A DNA stretch of 9,507 nucleotides from Bacteroidia bacterium (GTDB lineage: Bacteria; Bacteroidota; Bacteroidia; Flavobacteriales; Flavobacteriaceae). The notes below the pieces were generated by a model. The model searched no databases. It worked only from the letters and a program-made list of their open reading frames with translations, and was not told where the DNA came from. The stretch's first letter is position 1. The number at the start of each line of letters is the position of its first letter. The DNA lies in assembly GCA_030425715.1 (NCBI GenBank), contig JAUIAA010000056.1, positions 1-9,507 of the forward strand, read 5' to 3'. The translations under genes were made by a program, and so were the position numbers. Below are positions 5,271-9,507 of the stretch, piece by piece.

Positions 5271-7173
5271 ATATTAAATTTTCTAGCTCTTCGTGTAATT
5301 GTTCCCAATCGGTCATTTGATGGTCTAAATCACTCTTTTTTTCTTCGTATTTTTTAAAGAAATTTTCTTCCGCATTTACTTTTTCAAATTCTTTTGCAAT
5401 TCTTAAATCATCTTTTTCAATTTCTTTTTCTAATTGAGATATTTTAGATTCTATCTTGCTTAATTTATTTTGTAACTGCTTCTTTATCTTACTGTTATCT
5501 GCATTGTGCTTTACCACTTTCCTTACCTTTTCTTTTGGAGTTTTCATCTCAACCTGACGCATATTCTCCATATTGTGTTGCTCTAAAAAATAATCAATAT
5601 CACCTAAATACTCTTTTATTTTTTCATCTTTAAAAGCATAAACTTTTTCGGTTAAACCTTGTAAGAAATCTCTATCATGCGAAACAATAATCAGTGTTCC
5701 TTCAAACTGTTTTAAGGCATCTTTTAAAACATTTTTTGAAGCTATATCTAAATGATTGGTAGGCTCATCAAGTATCAAAACATTAAACGGACTGAGCAAC
5801 ATTTTACACAATGCCAAACGATTTCTTTCACCACCAGATAGTACTTTTACTTTTTTATCTACATCATCTCCACGAAAAAGAAATGAACCCAACATGTCTC
5901 TCACTTTTACTCTATTACCATCGTTCGCTGCATTTTCCATGGTTTCTAAAACGGTAATTTCTCCATCTAAATATTCTGATTGATTTTGCGCGAAATAACC
6001 CAAGTGTACATTATGGCCAAGCTTAAGATTTCCTTCATAGGGAATTTCATCTACAATAATTTTTGCCAAAGTAGATTTTCCTTGACCGTTTTGTCCTACA
6101 AAAGCAATCTTACTATTTCTTTCAATTAAAAGATCAATTTTGTTTAATACATTATTCTCTTCATAACTTTTTGTAATATGCTCTGCTTCAATTACAATTT
6201 TACCTGGAGTTACCGAAACCGGAAATCGAACGCGCATTACTGCATTGTCTTCCACATCTACTTCAATACGTTCTACTTTATTTAATTTTTTAATTAGGGA
6301 TTGTGCCATAGAAGCTTTATTGGCCTTGGCTCTAAATTTTTCAATAAGTTGTTCGGTATGTTTGATTTCCTTCTCTTGATTTTTTTGTGATTGGATCTGC
6401 TTTTCACGAATTTCATTACGCAGCAATAAATAAGCAGAATAAGGTTTTTTAAAATCGTAAATCTGCCCTAAAGAAATCTCTATGGTTCTATTGGTTATAT
6501 TATTCAAAAACATTTTGTCATGAGATACCATCATGATAGCTCCTGAAAATCCTTTTAAAAAATTTTCAAACCATATAATAGATTCAATATCTAAATGATT
6601 GGTAGGCTCATCTAGCAATAAAATATGGTGTTTTTGCAAAAGCAGTTTTGCCAATTCAATACGCATTCGCCAACCGCCTGAAAAAGTATCCGTTTGTTTA
6701 TTAAAATCTTCAGGTTTAAAACCCAATCCCATTAAAATTTTTTCTGTTTCTCCTTGGTAGTTATATCCGCCAATTAATTCATAACGATGAGAGAATTCAT
6801 CTAAATCGTGCATCAAATTATGGTAATATTCACTTTCATAATCTGTTCTTTCTGCCAGTTCTGTATTGACTTTTTCTAACTTTTTTTCAATGCTTCTAAT
6901 TTCTTGAAATGCATCATAAGCTTCCTCCAAAACCGTTTTACCTTCTTCAAAATCAATGTCTTGTCTTAAAAAACCTATACTTACATCTTTTTCAAAAGCT
7001 AAAGAACCTGAATCAAATTCTTGATCTCCAGCAATAATTTTTAGCAAAGTAGATTTACCAGCACCATTTTTTCCCACCAATCCTATTCGGTCACCAGCAT
7101 TTAACTTAAAGGTTATACCAGAAAACAAATCTTTTCCTCCAAAGGAAACCGTAACATTGTGCGCATTCAACAT
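5269..7173 (-). CDS. ABC-F family ATPase (ribosome-associated, Uup/YdiF-like)
   Basis: A soluble protein of 634 residues with two ABC domains and no membrane segments, the hallmark of ABC-F proteins, which act on ribosomes (E-site binding, rescue of stalled elongation, sometimes antibiotic resistance) rather than in transport. Domain 1 has Walker A GKNGAGKST (34-42), signature FSGGWRMR (164-171), Walker B LLLDEPTNHLD (185-195) and switch His H218. A charged linker (about 250-310) corresponds to the P-site tRNA interaction motif. Domain 2 has GQNGQGKST (360-368), LSGGERNR (445-452), LILDEPTNHLD (466-476) and H499. The catalytic glutamates E189 and E470 are present. A Lys/Glu-rich coiled coil (about 560-634) matches the C-terminal extension of Uup-type members. 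The ATG at 7173 gives the usual MLN.HN.TVSFGG start. A resistance role cannot be inferred from motifs alone; the location next to gld and DUF983 genes suggests a housekeeping member. Confidence 0.95.
   Translation of the reverse strand: MLNAHNVTVSFGGKDLFSGITFKLNAGDRIGLVGKNGAGKSTLLKIIAGDQEFDSGSLAFEKDVSIGFLRQDIDFEEGKTVLEEAYDAFQEIRSIEKKLEKVNTELAERTDYESEYYHNLMHDLDEFSHRYELIGGYNYQGETEKILMGLGFKPEDFNKQTDTFSGGWRMRIELAKLLLQKHHILLLDEPTNHLDIESIIWFENFLKGFSGAIMMVSHDKMFLNNITNRTIEISLGQIYDFKKPYSAYLLLRNEIREKQIQSQKNQEKEIKHTEQLIEKFRAKANKASMAQSLIKKLNKVERIEVDVEDNAVMRVRFPVSVTPGKIVIEAEHITKSYEENNVLNKIDLLIERNSKIAFVGQNGQGKSTLAKIIVDEIPYEGNLKLGHNVHLGYFAQNQSEYLDGEITVLETMENAANDGNRVKVRDMLGSFLFRGDDVDKKVKVLSGGERNRLALCKMLLSPFNVLILDEPTNHLDIASKNVLKDALKQFEGTLIIVSHDRDFLQGLTEKVYAFKDEKIKEYLGDIDYFLEQHNMENMRQVEMKTPKEKVRKVVKHNADNSKIKKQLQNKLSKIESKISQLEKEIEKDDLRIAKEFEKVNAEENFFKKYEEKKSDLDHQMTDWEQLHEELENLI
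5744..5769. repeat. 26-base exact direct repeat, copy 1 (ABC-F domain 2 Walker B)
   Basis: This stretch is identical base for base to 6587-6612. On the minus strand both encode the Walker B/D-loop segment DEPTNHLDI, with the same codon chosen at every position. The sequences differ immediately outside the 26 bases. Confidence 0.9.
6587..6612. repeat. 26-base exact direct repeat, copy 2 (ABC-F domain 1 Walker B)
   Basis: Second copy of the repeat at 5744-5769, same orientation, offset by 843 bases. It encodes DEPTNHLDI of the first ABC domain. Confidence 0.9.
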
Positions 7174-7200
7174 AATATGTAATATTAGCTTTTAAAAAAT

Positions 7201-7208
7201 TATATTTG
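7201..7208 (+). promoter_or_regulatory. Putative -7 promoter element for the DUF983 gene
   Basis: TATATTTG fits TAnnTTTG exactly, 27 bases before the ATG at 7236. It also decides the start: the in-frame TTG at 7206 is part of this box and would lie upstream of the transcript start, so it cannot be the initiation codon of a transcript made from here. It lies in the 62-base divergent gap between this gene and the ABC-F gene. Confidence 0.6.
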
Positions 7209-7235
7209 CAAAAATATATTAAATATGACGATGTT

Positions 7236-7613
7236 ATGCTAAAAAAGGGGTCTAAATTATACAGTATTTTAAAGCAAAAATGCCCCAGATGTCATGAAGG
7301 TGATTTTTTTGTGCATAAAAATCCATTTCGATTTAAGGAAACTTTAAAATTACAGGAACAATGCCCAAGTTGCGGTTTGAATTATATGCTGGAACCATCG
7401 TTTTTTTACGGAGCCATGTATGTATCCTATGCCTTTACTGTTGCTTTATCTGTGGCAATATTTTTAATTGGTCACCTGCTTGGATTAAAATTGTTGGTAA
7501 ACCTAATCTCTATCGTAGTTATATTGTTATTGCTAAACACTATTATTATGCGATTATCTAGATTGATCTATATCAATATGTTTGTGAGTTATGATAAAAA
7601 TGTAAAAAACTAA
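7236..7613 (+). CDS. DUF983 family zinc-ribbon-like membrane protein
   Basis: From the ATG at 7236 the protein has 125 residues starting MLKKGSKLYSILKQKCPRC, the usual DUF983 opening. Two CxxC knuckles, CPRC (C16, C19) and CPSC (C43, C46), probably bind one zinc ion. They are followed by EPSFFYGAMYVSYAFTV (53-69), typical of the family, and two strongly hydrophobic helices (about 58-80 and 83-103), then a short basic tail. It is an inner-membrane protein with a cytosolic zinc ribbon, by inference. The in-frame TTG at 7206 is rejected because it falls inside the promoter. The stop codon overlaps that of the convergent FAD oxidoreductase gene by 4 bases. The biological role of DUF983 is not known to me; the family often appears near gld genes in Flavobacteriia, by my recollection. 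Confidence 0.92.
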   Translation: MLKKGSKLYSILKQKCPRCHEGDFFVHKNPFRFKETLKLQEQCPSCGLNYMLEPSFFYGAMYVSYAFTVALSVAIFLIGHLLGLKLLVNLISIVVILLLLNTIIMRLSRLIYINMFVSYDKNVKN

Positions 7614-8668
7614 TTTTGTGTAAAATATTTAGCAAACCTTTTGCTATCTATTTCTTGTTCTAAAGCCTTAGCATTTTCAATATATTGAAATAATTTGTTA
7701 GCCATGGTAGGAGCTATCATAACTCCTCTTGTTCCCAAACCATTTAGTATTGCCAAATTTTTGTATTTTGGATGTTTTCCAACTAAGGGTCTTCTATCTT
7801 TTACCGTAGGGCGAATTCCTGCAACATGATTTATAATTTTATAATCGCAATTGATTACTGTATTTAGCTTTTCTACAAGCTCTTTTTTTCCCTCTTCTGT
7901 AGGATTTTTGGTTTTATCTTTCCAATTAAAAGTAGCACCTACTTTGTAATTACCACCTCCTAAAGGCATTACAAATACTGCTGATTTTATTAAAAAATCT
8001 ACCTTTAAATTGGGTGCATGGATGGTAATTAACTCTCCTTTGGCCTCTTTCATTGGCAAATAATTAAAATACGGATTCTGTTGCAGTCCAAACCCTTCGC
8101 AAAAAACAATATTTTTTGCTTTTATATTTTTATAAACAATCTCTTCTTTTGCTATTTTCAAATCTGCATAATCAAAGCATTCTTCGATTAGTTTATTTTT
8201 ATTTTGCAAGTAATTGCGATAATCCTTTGCCAAAGTATTGACATCTATCCTACCCGTATTTTTTAATTTTCCATATCCTAATGGCGCAGATACACTTTGG
8301 TTTTGGTTAGCTAAAACAGGGACCTCCATATAGTCTTGCAACAACTTTTTACCACTTGCTTCATACCAATTATTTTGCTCTTCAATACTTTTAAAAACGC
8401 GATAAATATCCATAGGGAAATCGTATTTTTTTTGCATTTTTTTTTCCAACATTTTGTAAAAAGGCAATGCAATATCTAACTGCTCTTGTGCATTCCAAAC
8501 GGGTGTAAATCTTTTTAAAACCACTGGGTTATACATTCCTCCTGCAACTAAGGAAGAATTTTGTGAGTTGTCTTCAAATACCACAAAGGTTTTATTGTTT
8601 TTAGTCAATTCCTCTGCGAAAGCGATACCCGCCAAACCAAGGCCAACAATAATATAATCTAGATTCAT
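7610..8668 (-). CDS. FAD-dependent oxidoreductase, DAO family
   Basis: A 352-residue flavoprotein of the D-amino-acid oxidase/glycine oxidase fold (DAO). The N-terminal dinucleotide-binding motif YIIVGLGLAGIAFA (5-18) gives G9, G11 and G14, with E32 at the end of the second strand as the likely ribose-binding acid. The C-terminal family blocks are GIRPTVKDRRPLVG (284-297) and NGLGTRGVMIAP (309-320), which close the flavin site. The middle part (about 50-250) would form the substrate domain and gives no clear substrate. Related proteins include ThiO, the MnmC oxidase domain and amino-acid oxidases; none can be chosen here. The ATG at 8668 is only 5 bases from a TAnnTTTG box and places the GxGxxG at the expected distance from the N-terminus. 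It lies downstream of gldN in the same direction but behind a terminator, so it is probably a separate unit. No signal peptide; cytosolic. Confidence 0.9.
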   Translation of the reverse strand: MNLDYIIVGLGLAGIAFAEELTKNNKTFVVFEDNSQNSSLVAGGMYNPVVLKRFTPVWNAQEQLDIALPFYKMLEKKMQKKYDFPMDIYRVFKSIEEQNNWYEASGKKLLQDYMEVPVLANQNQSVSAPLGYGKLKNTGRIDVNTLAKDYRNYLQNKNKLIEECFDYADLKIAKEEIVYKNIKAKNIVFCEGFGLQQNPYFNYLPMKEAKGELITIHAPNLKVDFLIKSAVFVMPLGGGNYKVGATFNWKDKTKNPTEEGKKELVEKLNTVINCDYKIINHVAGIRPTVKDRRPLVGKHPKYKNLAILNGLGTRGVMIAPTMANKLFQYIENAKALEQEIDSKRFAKYFTQN

Positions 8669-8673
8669 AAGGT

Positions 8674-8681
8674 CAAAGATA
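8674..8681 (-). promoter_or_regulatory. Putative -7 promoter element for the FAD oxidoreductase gene
   Basis: On the minus strand TATCTTTG fits TAnnTTTG, ending 5 bases before the ATG at 8668. It predicts an mRNA with almost no 5' leader. It lies between the gldN terminator and the gene, which supports independent transcription. No clear -33 box is seen. Confidence 0.5.
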
Positions 8682-8703
8682 AACCTTCTTCATTTTTGGG
8701 CAT

Positions 8704-8730
8704 AAAAAAACTCCTACTTTTCAGCAGGAG
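8704..8730 (-). terminator. Intrinsic terminator after gldN
   Basis: Read on the minus strand, CTCCTGCT pairs with AGTAGGAG (8 pairs, one G-T wobble) across a GAAA tetraloop, followed by T7 (8710-8704). It lies 24 bases after the gldN stop and should end the gld transcript. The A/T-rich flanks can also pair, so it may work in both directions, but no rightward gene ends here. Confidence 0.88.
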
Positions 8731-8754
8731 CTTTTCTCTTTTATAAACCAAAAA

Positions 8755-9507
8755 TTAATAGTTCCACATATCTAACTCTCTATCTCTGATATCTTCTTTT
8801 AATTTATCAGATTCTAATACTTGAAATAAAGAATTTCCTTTGATATATTCAGCAACATCTCTGTTACCGTAAATATTTTCTTCTCTATAAATGATTGCGT
8901 TAAAACGTCTCGCATTTAGTAAATGATCGTATGACAATGGATATGCTGAATTTTTTTGATTGAACACTTTCATATCATGTGTTACGTATCTGGCACCTGG
9001 GTACCACACCCAAAACAATTCAACTAGCTCATCTTGCCCTCCTTCACTATCGATAAAGTTAACATCTGGTGCTACCGGAGCAACCCCTAAAAGTCTATAC
9101 TTTAACTCGCCTTGACGTTTGTCAAAATACCAAACTCCTTTTACTCTAAACCCTGCTATATCACCAGAAGTAATATCTCTTCTATCAACATATTCGTCGG
9201 TTAATTCTTCACCGGCATTCAATCGTTCAATACCTGCATCTGATGTATCGATTCTTGCTAAACGACCTTGGATATCTTTTAAAGTTAATTTATCTTCAAA
9301 ATAAGAATCGTCGTACACATCAATAATCTCACCGTTTCTAATTCCTCTTAACAAAGTATCATACAAAGATCTTCTATTAGAACTAATGTTACTTGTATCT
9401 ACTGGATAATAGAATGGCATGTTGATTTTTTCATTCAGGTCTACATACTCCCATACTACTTTTGACCATAAAATATCTCTATCATCAATATAACCGTATG
9501 GTAATGG
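8755..9507 (-). CDS. gldN: Gliding motility / type IX secretion protein GldN (5' truncated)
   Basis: GldN (PorN in Porphyromonas) is a periplasmic part of the type IX secretion system; it associates with the lipoprotein GldK/PorK in a ring under the outer membrane and contacts the GldL-GldM motor. Type IX secretion exports adhesins and enzymes and is needed for gliding. The reading frame runs past the Met at 9420 to the right edge, adding 29 residues that begin PLPYGYIDDRDILWSKVVWE, so 250 residues are visible and the signal peptide with the start is missing. Recognisable stretches are NMPFYYPVDT, LYDTLLRGIRNGEI, GFRVKGVWYFDKRQGELKYR, LVELFWVWYPGARYV and the C-terminal RELDMWNY. A hairpin terminator follows, consistent with gldN being the last gene of gldKLMN; the upstream genes are outside the window. 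Confidence 0.95.
   Translation of the reverse strand, partial: PLPYGYIDDRDILWSKVVWEYVDLNEKINMPFYYPVDTSNISSNRRSLYDTLLRGIRNGEIIDVYDDSYFEDKLTLKDIQGRLARIDTSDAGIERLNAGEELTDEYVDRRDITSGDIAGFRVKGVWYFDKRQGELKYRLLGVAPVAPDVNFIDSEGGQDELVELFWVWYPGARYVTHDMKVFNQKNSAYPLSYDHLLNARRFNAIIYREENIYGNRDVAEYIKGNSLFQVLESDKLKEDIRDRELDMWNY

Noticed and set aside
5756..5983. Open frame of 75 codons on the plus strand opposite the ABC-F gene
   Set aside because: It lies antisense to the second ABC domain and shows no protein-like motifs.
5269..7173. Antibiotic-resistance interpretation of the ABC-F protein
   Set aside because: No resistance-specific feature is visible and the surroundings are core genes; ABC-F motifs alone do not indicate resistance.
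7174..7214. Possible leftward promoter for the ABC-F gene: minus-strand TTTG near 7209-7212 and palindrome TAATATTA at 7180-7187, 21 bases apart
   Set aside because: Spacing is acceptable, but the -7 part matches TAnnTTTG poorly, and AT-rich sequence gives such matches easily. Not listed as a feature.
7361..7561. Open frame of 66 codons in another frame inside the DUF983 gene
   Set aside because: It is entirely contained in a better-supported gene on the same strand and shows no family signature.
9119..9304. Open frame of 61 codons on the plus strand opposite gldN
   Set aside because: It is antisense to conserved GldN sequence and has no start signal.
1..9507. Mobile element, CRISPR array, phage or defence system
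   Set aside because: No transposase, integrase, tRNA edge, spaced repeats or defence-type domains were seen; base composition and codon use look even throughout.

Overview
This 9.5 kb window looks like ordinary chromosome from a low-GC, AT-rich member of the Flavobacteriia (Bacteroidota). The evidence is a GldN type IX secretion/gliding gene, a DUF5522-hutU pair, an ABC-F and DUF983 pair beside the gld locus, and several TAnnTTTG promoter elements, the -7 sequence typical of this phylum. Coding density is high, and no stretch over 300 bases lacks a gene. I saw no tRNA, rRNA, CRISPR array, insertion sequence or phage gene.

Layout, left to right. (1) The C-terminal part of an Nramp-family metal transporter (+), cut by the left edge. 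(2) lipA, lipoyl synthase (+), with its own promoter. (3) A small convergent gene (-) for a membrane protein with an HExxH motif, unnamed. (4) A tight rightward operon, DUF5522 small Cys-rich protein - hutU (long-form urocanate hydratase) - DUF4136 lipoprotein, with gaps of 11 and 2 bases. It starts at a promoter almost touching the first ATG and ends at a strong hairpin terminator. (5) A leftward ABC-F ATPase gene. Divergent from it is a DUF983 membrane protein gene (+). (6) A leftward FAD-dependent (DAO family) oxidoreductase gene whose stop codon overlaps that of DUF983. (7) A terminator and then gldN (-), cut by the right edge and presumably the last gene of a gldKLMN operon lying beyond the window.

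Functionally these are mostly separate housekeeping units: metal uptake, lipoate synthesis, histidine catabolism, ribosome-associated ATPase and protein secretion. I found no convincing new multi-gene system. The points most worth a second look are the mini HExxH membrane protein, the DUF5522-hutU-DUF4136 operon, two genes whose promoters predict leaderless or nearly leaderless mRNAs, an exact 26-base repeat inside the ABC-F gene, and the unusual MPAP motif in the Nramp-like protein.
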